This document shows positions 1-7,931 of a stretch of DNA of 25,831 nucleotides, piece by piece. Origin of the DNA: Lachnospiraceae bacterium UBA3643 (GTDB lineage Bacteria > Bacillota > Clostridia > Lachnospirales > Lachnospiraceae); NCBI GenBank assembly GCA_002373855.1, contig DFKO01000116.1, positions 1 through 25,831 on the forward strand, given 5' to 3'. Each line of letters opens with the position of its first letter. Position 1 is the stretch's first letter. The notes beneath the pieces are model-generated. The model was not told the origin of the DNA and searched no databases. It saw only the letters and a program-made list of their open reading frames with translations. The position numbers and the translations under genes were made by a program.

Positions 1-1148
1 TGGTCGTTTCCGCCCGACTCCAACACCCATCTTACACCTGCATCAAATAATGAGCCGTTAACCATCATCTTGGCATATATAAATACCGCTAACATAATAA
101 CAGCGTCGGCCAATGCGAAAACAAGCATTTTTCTCACCATTTTTCCAAACTGCTCTTTATTATTTATAAGTGACATTACAATCAAAATTCCAGAAATACA
201 AAATACAGATATTTCGAAAAATTTTGAACAAAGAATACGAATCACCCTAATGGACGGATTATCTGCAAGATTTTTTACGGACATATAATCAAACATATCA
301 TCATAATAATCAATACGGTCTGGTGTATTTTGAAAATACCACTTTAACTCTAGTAGGTAATTATTTATATCATTTTCAAATTTTTCTTTCAATTCTTCTT
401 CTGTATATATCTCATTTCCATAATCATCATATCCATAAAAGTCATAGTAAAAATAATAATTGTATGCATTATTCTTATACACATTCCATATATCATCATA
501 TTCTTCATATATAGAGTTTTTGTAAATTATATACATCAATTCACCTATTTCCTCTCCATATACTTTCCCTTTCCCTTTAGCAAAAAATAAATTATTAGTA
601 TATGATGTAATTATTTCCGTTATTTCCTTTTTAAATTCTTTACTATTAATTGCCTCCTCGAAATCCTTTTCTTTAAGTGTACCATCATAAAGTATATCTA
701 TTTCTTCCGTATATGGATAAAAAAACCAAAATAGAAATTCTCCAAGAGTTTCGTCTCCGTCTAATTGACTTACAAAATAATCAAAATCTTCGGCATCTTC
801 ACTTGTGGCATACTCACCCATGATATCATTCATTCCAACAATGAAAGAACCAACATTTATTGAACTTATATCGGTATCCTGTATTGCCTGTTCTATATGT
901 TCTTCGGAAAGAATGTATCTCAGAAAATGTGATGCTATACCAACTGCCAATAATATAAATGCCACAACCAACATAGCCGTAACAGTAGCCGGAGTCCACC
1001 TTTTATCATTCACTTTTTCTAAACTGTTATTATTTTGATTAGTTTCTATAACATTATCTGAATTATCTAAGGTCTGGCCTTTTCCGCAAAACATACAAAA
1101 CTTAGCATTATCCTCTATTTCTTTTCCACAATGAATACATTTTTTCAT
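1..1148 (-). CDS. Zinc-ribbon membrane protein, 3' end beyond window
   Basis: The frame is open from an ATG at 1148 to the left edge, 382 codons without a stop, so the C-terminus is missing. Residues 4-21 form a short zinc ribbon (CIHC, then CMFC). A polar Asn-rich linker follows, then one hydrophobic helix at about residues 53-76 starting WTPATVTAML. A long acidic, Tyr-rich domain of about 230 residues has no motif I recognise and is probably outside the membrane. Near the left edge at least two more hydrophobic segments appear (from FFEISVFCISGILIVM onward). The gene starts 24 bp after the stop of the upstream zinc-ribbon gene at 1173-2081, so it is the last visible member of a same-strand operon. 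Function is unknown. The zinc ribbon suggests a cytosolic metal-bound tip of a membrane protein; this is inference. Confidence 0.8.
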   Translation of the reverse strand, partial: MKKCIHCGKEIEDNAKFCMFCGKGQTLDNSDNVIETNQNNNSLEKVNDKRWTPATVTAMLVVAFILLAVGIASHFLRYILSEEHIEQAIQDTDISSINVGSFIVGMNDIMGEYATSEDAEDFDYFVSQLDGDETLGEFLFWFFYPYTEEIDILYDGTLKEKDFEEAINSKEFKKEITEIITSYTNNLFFAKGKGKVYGEEIGELMYIIYKNSIYEEYDDIWNVYKNNAYNYYFYYDFYGYDDYGNEIYTEEELKEKFENDINNYLLELKWYFQNTPDRIDYYDDMFDYMSVKNLADNPSIRVIRILCSKFFEISVFCISGILIVMSLINNKEQFGKMVRKMLVFALADAVIMLAVFIYAKMMVNGSLFDAGVRWVLESGGND

Positions 1149-1172
1149 TTTCAAAAATCTTCCCTCGTAATT

Positions 1173-2081
1173 TTATTCTCCACAATATTTGGTGATATTT
1201 TCTTCCGTTATCTCATGATAATCTTTTATCCTTATTTCCTGACAATCAATATAATATTCAGGATCATCCGGGGTTAAATAAATAAATTTGTTATCTTTAA
1301 AAATCATGCGTTCTTCATCAATCTCGTCCAACATATACATTAAATATTTACATATACCTGTTTCATTATCATATGTTGTGATACTTCCGACCATTGAACT
1401 CTTCCAATCATTACCCGGTATAAATACATTCCACGGATCACCATACTCTCCAACCAGCAGCTCTTCTCTTCCATCACCATCAAGATCTATTAATGCAAAC
1501 AATCCCTTATAATCCTCCGGCATATATTTTGATGCCGTAAATGCATAATAACTATAAATCCCCACATCCTCATCTGTTGAATATAAATATTCCCGAAGTA
1601 AAGATGCGTATTGAAATAGATATGAATTATCCTCTATTTCTTCTTCGCTTTCTCCAAGCTCTTCTCGCACTATAGAATCCCATTCATTGTTTTCATCTCC
1701 ATCTTTTTCATATGGAAAGATATCTTCCCTTACATTGTCATCAGAATTTTCTTTTTGCTCCAATTCACCATTACTATCATTTTTATCAACTAAATCGTCC
1801 TCTTGGATATCTTCTGTGTTTGGTGTATCACTTTCAGTCTCACAAACATCGATATCTGTATATTCTTTTTCTTCAATTCCTGTATTATTTGGAGTCAACC
1901 TTCCAAATACATATATACCTATACAAACAATAAAAAAACCTATTACACCATATAAAGCTGCTTTAATATATTCTATTATTCTATGGTTTTTATTCTTCTT
2001 TATAGAGCTTATAGGCGTTCCACACTCAGAACAAAATAAGGCTTTTTCATTTACCTCTTTTCCGCAATTAGGACAATACAT
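1173..2081 (-). CDS. Zinc-ribbon, single-TM protein with acidic linker and Asp-rich Ca-like motif
   Basis: This 302-residue protein begins with a zinc ribbon (CPNC at 3-6, CSEC at 17-20). A single membrane helix at about residues 40-60 follows (AALYGVIGFFIVCIGIYVFG). A very acidic linker of about 80 residues (many Asp, Glu, Asn) leads to a C-terminal domain from about residue 150. That domain contains ALIDLDGDGREELLVG, a DxDGDGxxEL pattern common in calcium-binding or FG-GAP-like exported domains of Firmicutes. The topology read is ribbon inside, C-terminal domain outside. The start is backed by a strong GGGGGGAGG site a few bases upstream. The gene sits 14 bp after the stop of the gene at 2096-3106. 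The specific function is not known. Confidence 0.85.
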   Translation of the reverse strand: MYCPNCGKEVNEKALFCSECGTPISSIKKNKNHRIIEYIKAALYGVIGFFIVCIGIYVFGRLTPNNTGIEEKEYTDIDVCETESDTPNTEDIQEDDLVDKNDSNGELEQKENSDDNVREDIFPYEKDGDENNEWDSIVREELGESEEEIEDNSYLFQYASLLREYLYSTDEDVGIYSYYAFTASKYMPEDYKGLFALIDLDGDGREELLVGEYGDPWNVFIPGNDWKSSMVGSITTYDNETGICKYLMYMLDEIDEERMIFKDNKFIYLTPDDPEYYIDCQEIRIKDYHEITEENITKYCGE

Positions 2082-2095
2082 TTATCCTCCCCCCT

Positions 2096-3106
2096 TTAAT
2101 TGACATCCATACTAACCAGCATTCTTGTTACAGGATCAAAATAAAATCTATATATTATTCCTGAATCATATTTATGAAGCTCATCTTCATGTGTTCCGTA
2201 CCAGTCAGTGTCATCATATCCATACCAGTATCCGGATCCGACATTGTAGGCCACTACCGTAACCAGAAAGTATTCTCCGTCATTGCTCTCATTTACAGTA
2301 TATTCACCTGTTTCTTTTGCTATTTCATTTTTTACCTTGTCATAATCCCATTCTCCACTGAATACATTTATTCCGCCAAAGAAATAACCATATTTATTTA
2401 TGACTTTGCTGTAATCCATATCCGTATCAGTATTCCAATATGTTTCTACGGCATCACAATCCTTTTGTGACAATGAGACATTCTGTCTGTTGTATACATA
2501 AATAGTAGATAATATTATGCCTTCTGTATCATATAGTCTGATAAATTCCTCACTTCCCGGAGCCATTAAATAATCAGGATTGTATTCCGGTGTAGCTACT
2601 TGCATCCCAAACGAATTTTTAAGCTGTTCAATAAGAGTTTCTGTTCTTATCCATCCTACATCTACATTATCTTGAAAAGTTCCATTTGCACTTCGTCCGA
2701 CAACATAATAATATGTTGGATGTTCATCAATATATCCTTTCGTCGGTAAAGGATATTTATAATTCAGATAAATAATCCTGTCATTAATCTGTATTGTCGC
2801 AGATCGCAATGTAACCGAAGAATCAAGCTTACAAAATGCAACTCCATGATTTACTATATTTTCCTGATTTACATTATTTCCCTGATTAGCAGTATTATTA
2901 ACATCCTCTTTAATTACCCAATAAACAAATATTACCGTAATCAAAATTACTAAAGCTGCTATTATTAAAATATTTTTATTATTATTTGCTTCATACTCTT
3001 TCTCTTGAAAATAAACATTTTTTTCTTCAATTATTTTTTTTCCGCAAGAAGAACAAAAGCTTGAATTATCATCTATTTCATTTCCACAAAACTCACAATA
3101 TTTCAT
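2096..3106 (-). CDS. Zinc-ribbon, single-TM protein with large unknown exported domain
   Basis: This is a 336-residue protein. Residues 4-21 form a zinc ribbon (CEFC, then CSSC). A charged stretch follows, then one membrane helix at about residues 45-65 (ILIIAALVILITVIFVYWVI). The remaining 270 residues are polar, rich in Tyr, Asp and Asn, and presumably lie outside the cell. I recognise no domain there; a central part (YYVVGRSANGTF...VGWIRTETL) and a Tyr/Gly-rich part (GSGYWYGYDDTDWYG) are its most distinctive stretches. An AGGAG site lies 8 bp before the ATG. It lies 16 bp after the lipoprotein gene at 3123-4742, with the same strand and the same ribbon-TM-exported layout as its neighbours, which points to one operon of related surface proteins. 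Confidence 0.85.
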   Translation of the reverse strand: MKYCEFCGNEIDDNSSFCSSCGKKIIEEKNVYFQEKEYEANNNKNILIIAALVILITVIFVYWVIKEDVNNTANQGNNVNQENIVNHGVAFCKLDSSVTLRSATIQINDRIIYLNYKYPLPTKGYIDEHPTYYYVVGRSANGTFQDNVDVGWIRTETLIEQLKNSFGMQVATPEYNPDYLMAPGSEEFIRLYDTEGIILSTIYVYNRQNVSLSQKDCDAVETYWNTDTDMDYSKVINKYGYFFGGINVFSGEWDYDKVKNEIAKETGEYTVNESNDGEYFLVTVVAYNVGSGYWYGYDDTDWYGTHEDELHKYDSGIIYRFYFDPVTRMLVSMDVN

Positions 3107-3122
3107 CTGTTTATTCTCCTGA

Positions 3123-4742
3123 TCACTTTTTATACAAATATGGGTTACCTAACAAAAATGATGAACCCATTCCACCCACAGAACCATAATAATTAAGTTT
3201 CAGTTCTTCAACTCCGGTTAAATCCAAATCAATAATAATCGGACTTGTGTACCCATCTATTGAAACGGAATATACCGCCACATCATCTGCATATATGGTA
3301 AATGTCCCGCTTAATTTTGATTCCCCTAAAGGAGCAAGCATCATTGAAAATCTCTTATAATTTCCTCCCAAATAATACAATTCATAACTATCGTAATTAC
3401 TGTAAGGTATGGCATATTCGACAGAATACTCATATACATTACCCAAGGCATCTTCATCAAAATAACCTACATACGAAGAAATTTTGTTATCTTTTAATAA
3501 ATTTATATCCGATAATTCTACTGGTGCATATTCTTTTAATATTTCATTTCTAATAATTGCAGCATCTATCTTAGAAAATTCTTCACTACACCAAGAAAAA
3601 ACATACGAATTTAATCCGTCGATTCCATTTTCAATATATTCCGCCTCAGCGCCTGACTTAATCTGCGCTTTCCATTCATCTATAGTCCCGTTTGATAAAT
3701 CTATTACATTTGTGTAATCGCTTACACCAAATTCTCCGTCAAGTCGCGATTTATACAGATACGGTTCAGCTAACAAAAAGCTTCCGTGATATCCTCCAAA
3801 AAAGGCTATTTTTAATTCCTCAACACCACTTACATCCAAATCAATATCTATCGGTTTTGATAATTCTTCTATCTTTGTAGAATATATACATCTGTCATCT
3901 CCATAAATAAAGAAAGCGGCTGGGTCACCACCTGTTGAATAAGGTACAAGCGTTGCCTTGAGTTGAACATAATCTAATCCCAAATCATATAATTCAAATG
4001 TTTCTTCATAATTCATAATAGAATAACTATATACATATGGGTCGTAGTATTTTATTCCAAAGTCATAAAGATTTTCATATATATCTTCTACATTTTCCTC
4101 TTCAATCCCTGTCAGATTTTCACTAAACAATAAATTGCAATCGGTAAGTTTAATCGGTTTATATTTTTCCGTTATTTCATTTACCAGCTTTGATGCATCA
4201 TTGTCTGAAAAAATAGCACAAACTTTTTCCTCAACATATTCTTCCAGACTATCCTCACCGCTTTCTCTATATATACTGTCCGCCTCATCATAAAATGAAT
4301 TTAGATAATCGCTTTTTGCGTTTGCTATCAACTCCGTCACCTTTGTATAATCGCTCCATTCACCTGATGTATCTATAAGTGCGGCAAACTCTGTGGCCTC
4401 ATCATAATTTGCTGCTTCAAATAAATTGACTACCTTATCATATATTTCATTATTAATTGTCTCTATCATCTGCGATGAATTTTCATATTCACCCAATTCA
4501 ATAAATAATGTCCGGGCATTTACATAATCTTTATTATCATAATAGCTCATTGCTGTCTGATATTTTTCAGATAAACCATCTTCCTTATTATCTTCAGCAG
4601 CATCAACATTATTATCTTGTACAGTATCTCCTATTATGTTTTCGTTATCGTTATTAACAATGGATGAATCACCGACTTTTCTCGTAGCGCATCCACATAC
4701 AAAACAAATTATGATAAAGAATAAAATCATTTGTTTTTTCAT
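3123..4742 (-). CDS. Lipoprotein with TPR-like repeat and two NPCBM-like domains
   Basis: This 539-residue protein has a lipoprotein signal (lipobox VCGC, lipidated Cys18). An Asn/Asp-rich linker follows, then a helical region at about 58-150 holding the YYDNKDYVNARTLFIELGEY type of tetratricopeptide-like motif and a second weaker copy (FEAANYDEATEFAALI). Two homologous beta domains come next, at about 198-332 and 408-539. Each opens with a D-x-NLL element and ends with DLDVSGVEELKI or DLDLTGVEELKLNY and a closing PYLYK. This is the layout of NPCBM-like (novel putative carbohydrate-binding) modules. The two copies are separated by a small helical spacer that itself resembles the segment before the first copy, so a whole helix-plus-module unit may have been duplicated. 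The start has an AAAGGAG site. It probably displays carbohydrate- or surface-binding modules on the outer face of the membrane. Confidence 0.85.
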   Translation of the reverse strand: MKKQMILFFIIICFVCGCATRKVGDSSIVNNDNENIIGDTVQDNNVDAAEDNKEDGLSEKYQTAMSYYDNKDYVNARTLFIELGEYENSSQMIETINNEIYDKVVNLFEAANYDEATEFAALIDTSGEWSDYTKVTELIANAKSDYLNSFYDEADSIYRESGEDSLEEYVEEKVCAIFSDNDASKLVNEITEKYKPIKLTDCNLLFSENLTGIEEENVEDIYENLYDFGIKYYDPYVYSYSIMNYEETFELYDLGLDYVQLKATLVPYSTGGDPAAFFIYGDDRCIYSTKIEELSKPIDIDLDVSGVEELKIAFFGGYHGSFLLAEPYLYKSRLDGEFGVSDYTNVIDLSNGTIDEWKAQIKSGAEAEYIENGIDGLNSYVFSWCSEEFSKIDAAIIRNEILKEYAPVELSDINLLKDNKISSYVGYFDEDALGNVYEYSVEYAIPYSNYDSYELYYLGGNYKRFSMMLAPLGESKLSGTFTIYADDVAVYSVSIDGYTSPIIIDLDLTGVEELKLNYYGSVGGMGSSFLLGNPYLYKK

Positions 4743-4777
4743 AGTTGGTCTCCTTTTTTCTTTGTTTGAAAAAATTC

Positions 4778-5035
4778 CTATATCACATCACAAATCGAAC
4801 AACCACACTTAGGACAAATAACACCCTCTGAATATCGAGTTTTACATTTAATACACATTTTTTCAGTCTTTTTATGTTTTATATTTGATTTATATTTTTC
4901 TTTTAGATTATTATCAATTTTGAATGGGATAATAAATAATAAATTTATAATAGATACTATTATTTGAATCATTCCATATAAAGACAAATCTATTACATTC
5001 GCATTTCCATTGAACATAAAATGTTTGTCTTCCAT
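4778..5035 (-). CDS. Small membrane/zinc-ribbon protein, partial copy of the upstream gene's C-terminus
   Basis: An 85-residue ORF with ATG at 5035 and an AAAGGA site 7 bp upstream. A TTG start at 5101 in the same frame has no ribosome binding site and would overlap the upstream gene by 50 bp, so I reject it. The protein aligns with the last third of the 301-residue product of 5052-5957: LSLYGMIQIIVSIINLLFIIP against VTMYGILQIGLNVFNLFYVIP, then a C-terminal ribbon CIKCKTRYSEGVICPKC against CVRCGTRYSLGIQCPKC. It has one membrane helix followed by a cytosolic ribbon. It is either a functional short paralogue or the remnant of a tandem duplication whose first two thirds were lost. The ribbon cysteines are all kept. 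Confidence 0.65.
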   Translation of the reverse strand: MEDKHFMFNGNANVIDLSLYGMIQIIVSIINLLFIIPFKIDNNLKEKYKSNIKHKKTEKMCIKCKTRYSEGVICPKCGCSICDVI

Positions 5036-5051
5036 AATTAGATCCTTTATT

Positions 5052-5957
5052 TTACTCTTCTTCATATTCTGAACATCTGCATTTAGGACATTGTATTCCA
5101 AGAGAATATCTTGTTCCGCACCTAACGCATCTTTTTGTAACTGTAATCTTCTTAGAATTATCGTTTGAAAAATATTTAAGTGGTGTGCCTATTTTCTTTG
5201 GTATTACATAAAACAAGTTGAATACATTTAGTCCTATTTGCAATATTCCATACATCGTTACAGAGCTTAATTTAATATCTCCGAAATATGATCCGCTATT
5301 TGACAAATAACTAATAAACTCACCTATCATGTTGTCAAATCCATTATTTAATACCTGCAAAAACAACATAATAATTGCTATTGTTGCAATATTACAATAA
5401 AATACTCCCTTTGCCACATTTGTATAATGAGGAACACTGTTTTTATCATCAATATAATGTAACAAAAATTTAATTCCAAAAATAATTGAGCCTCCACAAA
5501 ATAAAAATGGAATGATAATCCATCCTTTCAAATTATTTACATCATCATTTATGAAAATTCCGGAATTTCCCATTTTCTTTAACAAATCCCAAACACCCAT
5601 CAAACTGAAGTTTTTTTCATATCCCATAACTCCAAAATTAATATATGGGATAAAAATCGAAGCTGCCGCAAGTATCACTGTAATAAGCAACTCCATCGAC
5701 CAAAAGTTTCCTCCTGACAGTTTTTGCGTGTAAATTTCTGTATTTATTTGTTTTTGTGGAGAATTTACCTTTTCTTCTTTAAAGCTTTCCCCGCAAAATT
5801 TGCAAAAGCTGGCATCCTTTCTAATCCTTTTTCCGCAGTTTCTGCAATACATCAGCTCCTCAACAACCGGCTTTTCTTCCGAAGCTGTTGATTTTCCGCA
5901 AAATTCGCAAAATTTTGCTTCTTCATCGATTTCTCTGCCACAATTTCTACATTTCAT
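5052..5957 (-). CDS. Polytopic membrane protein with two N-terminal and one C-terminal zinc ribbons
   Basis: This is a 301-residue protein. It has two successive N-terminal ribbons (CRNC/CEFC at 3-20, CRNC/CKFC at 38-55). After a charged linker, about four membrane segments follow: MELLITVILAAASIFIPYI, then one around GWIIIPFLFCGGSIIFG, then one around CNIATIAIIMLFLQVL, then one around MYGILQIGLNVFNLFYVIP. A third ribbon closes the protein (CVRCGTRYSLGIQCPKC). Both ends are therefore predicted to be cytosolic. It is the first gene of the minus-strand set; its ATG has an AAAGGTGATG site and a promoter 70-100 bp upstream. Members of this broad zinc-ribbon membrane group are usually annotated only as hypothetical, and I cannot assign a function. 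Confidence 0.85.
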   Translation of the reverse strand: MKCRNCGREIDEEAKFCEFCGKSTASEEKPVVEELMYCRNCGKRIRKDASFCKFCGESFKEEKVNSPQKQINTEIYTQKLSGGNFWSMELLITVILAAASIFIPYINFGVMGYEKNFSLMGVWDLLKKMGNSGIFINDDVNNLKGWIIIPFLFCGGSIIFGIKFLLHYIDDKNSVPHYTNVAKGVFYCNIATIAIIMLFLQVLNNGFDNMIGEFISYLSNSGSYFGDIKLSSVTMYGILQIGLNVFNLFYVIPKKIGTPLKYFSNDNSKKITVTKRCVRCGTRYSLGIQCPKCRCSEYEEE

Positions 5958-6024
5958 AATTTCTCATCACCTTTCGATACTTTTGCCAAAATTTTGTAAA
6001 ATTTATAAATTTCTTTATTAAAAA

Positions 6025-6053
6025 ATTATAACTTATTAGGGGAGTTTTGTCAG
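6025..6053 (-). promoter_or_regulatory. Sigma-A-type promoter of the zinc-ribbon operon
   Basis: On the minus strand CTGACA (6053-6048) and TATAAT (6030-6025) are separated by 17 bp, a near-consensus housekeeping promoter. Transcription would start near 6018, giving a leader of about 60 nt before the ATG at 5957. No other promoter of this quality is seen among the genes downstream, where gaps are 14-35 bp. Confidence 0.7.
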
Positions 6054-6062
6054 CCTATTAGG
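6034..6062. promoter_or_regulatory. Direct repeat TATTAGG flanking the -35 box, possible operator
   Basis: TATTAGG occurs at 6034-6040 and again at 6056-6062, 22 bp apart (about two helical turns). The copies bracket the -35 element of the minus-strand promoter, in the gap between that operon and the divergent XRE regulator. This is a plausible binding site for that regulator, but only two 7-bp copies support it. Confidence 0.3.
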
Positions 6063-6140
6063 TAATATTATTCACCCAAACAGATAATGCGATTTTTGCT
6101 ATATTTGGAATATACTCTCTGATATAAAGGAGTATTTTTC

Positions 6141-6491
6141 ATGATTTCACAATTATATGTAGAAATAGGTGAGCGTATCCGCTCCAAAAGACTGGCTTTA
6201 CACCTTACTCAGGCACAACTGTCTGAAAAAATCGGTATAAGTGATAATCATATGAGTGAAATAGAAAGGGGAAATGACAGACTTTCTTATGATAAATTAC
6301 TCAGATTATGTGAAATTTTTGATTGCAGCACAGATTATATTTTACGGGGATGCAATACCATAGAAGATGGTGTTGAAATACCTGAAAGTATCATAGAAGT
6401 TTTTCGAAAATCCGACTCCAAAGAGATTGCTCTTTTTGAAGAATATATCCGACTCTATTCCAAGATTAGAAATTATAATTCCCAAAAATAA
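6141..6491 (+). CDS. XRE-family transcriptional regulator
   Basis: This 116-residue protein carries a Cro/C1-type helix-turn-helix at about residues 8-65: IGERIRSKRLALHLTQAQLS, then EKIGISDNHMSEIERGNDRL, then a third and fourth helix ending in CEIFDCSTDYILRG. The remaining 45 residues are helical and may mediate dimer contact; there is no peptidase or sensor domain. An AAAGGAG site precedes the ATG. It is divergent from the zinc-ribbon operon with a 183-bp shared regulatory gap, a usual layout for a local regulator. The link to that operon is inferred from position alone. Confidence 0.9.
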   Translation: MISQLYVEIGERIRSKRLALHLTQAQLSEKIGISDNHMSEIERGNDRLSYDKLLRLCEIFDCSTDYILRGCNTIEDGVEIPESIIEVFRKSDSKEIALFEEYIRLYSKIRNYNSQK

Positions 6492-6764
6492 TTCTTTACG
6501 ATTGTCTTTGTAACTCATTATTCTGTCGAAAAAATATACCCCTTATCTAAAAGGCTCATTTTATGTCTGTATTATATGGAAAATATATTTTAAGGTGAAA
6601 AAATCATTCATTCCGCTTTTTTTTCATTGTATTTCAGTAATATAGATGTTAATATCTAACCAAGTCGAATATTCTGTGTAGATGGACAGCACCACGACGA
6701 GCCATCGAAATCCGTTAAATCTTTATTCAGTTATGAACATCCGACTTAAATTCACACTATTTAA
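6492..6764. other. Intergenic stretch with no supported gene
   Basis: An AT-rich gap between the XRE gene and the nuclease remnant. Frames are broken on both strands, and I see no tRNA, riboswitch core or strong terminator; a weak CCTT...AAGG pairing near 6540-6556 is not convincing. Its right part may hold scrambled remains of the gene whose 3' end follows, but no recognisable motif survives. Confidence 0.5.
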
Positions 6765-6992
6765 AACGAAGAAGGAATCCTAAAAGATTTCTTCACCACC
6801 AGAAGAAATGAGGTGACCAAAATGACACATTTGGATTTTACATTTGAAACAAGAGAAGAAATGATTAGGCGAGATACCCGTGAAGAAACTATTGAAGAGC
6901 TTCAGCCTCAAATTGACGCCTTAAAAGCAGAAAACCTTCAACAGGCAAAAATAATTGAGGAACTGCGTGCTCAGCTGGCTGCCGTTAAATAA
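6765..6992 (+). pseudogene. 3' remnant of an Rpn-type (PD-(D/E)XK) nuclease/transposase gene
   Basis: The open frame runs from just after a TAA at 6762-6764 to the stop at 6990-6992. Its start reads EEGILKDFFTTRRNEV, which resembles the region before the coiled tail in Rpn-family recombination-promoting nucleases of Firmicutes, where a G-I-L-x-D-F-L-x-x-x-x-x-E-V pattern is followed by a charged coiled coil. The rest (REEMIRRDTREE, then a Glu/Gln/Leu-rich helix) fits that tail. The catalytic domain is absent. An ATG at 6822 with AGGTGA just before it could still yield a 56-residue coiled-coil peptide, so an automatic annotation may list 6822-6992 as a small gene. The family assignment is from memory of the pattern, not a search. 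Confidence 0.55.
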
Positions 6993-7015
6993 TTAACTAT
7001 TGTGTATTTATTTTA

Positions 7016-7047
7016 AAGCACAAGAGATTATCTTCTCTTGTGCTTTT
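7016..7047. terminator. Bidirectional terminator hairpin
   Basis: AAGCACAAGAGA (7016-7027) pairs perfectly over 12 bp with TCTCTTGTGCTT (7034-7045) around a 6-nt loop, followed by TTTT on the plus strand and AT-rich DNA on the minus strand. It lies between the plus-strand nuclease remnant and the 3' end of amrS, so it can serve both. Confidence 0.8.
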
Positions 7048-7052
7048 AGATT

Positions 7053-7928
7053 TCAGCAATTCCCCGTATAAACATATTTTAGTTTTTCCCTTGCGATTTC
7101 CGCCAGGTGATAGATATGGGATACGTCCGTAGCAGAACGGTCAGTCATCTTAAATCTTGGAAAGAATCTTGATATATGGAGAGGTATGTTCTCTCCGATG
7201 ATGTCGCCATCTCCGTTCTTAAGACCGGCAATCCATGAAGAGATATTCCGCATCTCCTCATCAGAGTCATTTTCGCCGGGGACTATGAGTGTCGTGAGCT
7301 CCACGTGGGAATATATCACGGCTCTTTCGATAAATTTCTTTACCATATCAAAACTGCCACCCAGGGTTTTATCATAATATTCTTCTTTAAATCCCTTAAG
7401 GTCTATATTCATTCCGTCAATATACGGGCCGATCTCATCAAGGATACTTATCTCTGCCGTACCGTTTGATACGAGGACATTTTTCATCCCCATCTCATGT
7501 ATCAGCTTTGCCGTATCCCGGACATATTCATATCCAATCAAAGGCTCATTATATGTAAATGCCACTCCTATGTTGCCGGCATCTTTGTAATGATAAGCAA
7601 GGTCTGCCAGGTCCCGGGGCATGATCATCCTGTATCCGTCACCGTCACCGTTTTCATTTAGACTAAGGGCGTAATCAGACCATGAGATATCACTGTTCTG
7701 ACAAAAAGGGCAACGCAGGTTACATCCGTAGCTGCCTACTGATAAAATCTTTGAACCGGGATAGAATCTCGAAAGAGGTTTTTTCTCTATTGGATCGAGA
7801 GCGATAGACGTAATGCGTCCATAGTTTGACGATACTACTTCACCCTCCTTGCAGGTCCTTGCTCCGCAAAAACCCGTGCCATTTTCTTTTATGTCACAGT
7901 GCCTGAAGCACACTTTACACTTTGCCAT
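7053..7928 (-). CDS. amrS: AmmeMemoRadiSam system radical SAM protein AmrS
   Basis: This is a 291-residue radical SAM enzyme. The [4Fe-4S]-SAM cysteines are in CNLRCPFC (Cys69, Cys73, Cys76), a CxxxCxxC motif. A second group of N-terminal cysteines (CKVCFRHC at 4-11 and Cys21) matches the usual extra N-terminal cluster of this family. NVLVSNGTA and NIDLKGF are typical of the pyruvate-formate-lyase-activase-like barrel. It starts 3 bp after the stop of the AmrB-AmrA fusion with no clear Shine-Dalgarno, implying translational coupling. The three-part AMMECR1-Memo-radical SAM set is conserved widely, but its reaction is not established. The gene order supports the assignment strongly. Confidence 0.93.
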   Translation of the reverse strand: MAKCKVCFRHCDIKENGTGFCGARTCKEGEVVSSNYGRITSIALDPIEKKPLSRFYPGSKILSVGSYGCNLRCPFCQNSDISWSDYALSLNENGDGDGYRMIMPRDLADLAYHYKDAGNIGVAFTYNEPLIGYEYVRDTAKLIHEMGMKNVLVSNGTAEISILDEIGPYIDGMNIDLKGFKEEYYDKTLGGSFDMVKKFIERAVIYSHVELTTLIVPGENDSDEEMRNISSWIAGLKNGDGDIIGENIPLHISRFFPRFKMTDRSATDVSHIYHLAEIAREKLKYVYTGNC

Positions 7929-7931
7929 ATT

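Noticed and set aside
70..1038. Plus-strand frames opposite the partial zinc-ribbon gene
   Set aside because: They are shadows of the minus-strand frame, which stays open over 382 codons with a clear zinc ribbon.
5036..5101. TTG start at 5101 for the short ribbon protein
   Set aside because: No ribosome binding site and a 50-bp overlap with the upstream gene, whereas the ATG at 5035 has AAAGGA at the right distance.
6492..6764. Remains of the nuclease core upstream of its tail
   Set aside because: All three frames were read and no PD-(D/E)XK motif or family pattern was recognisable.
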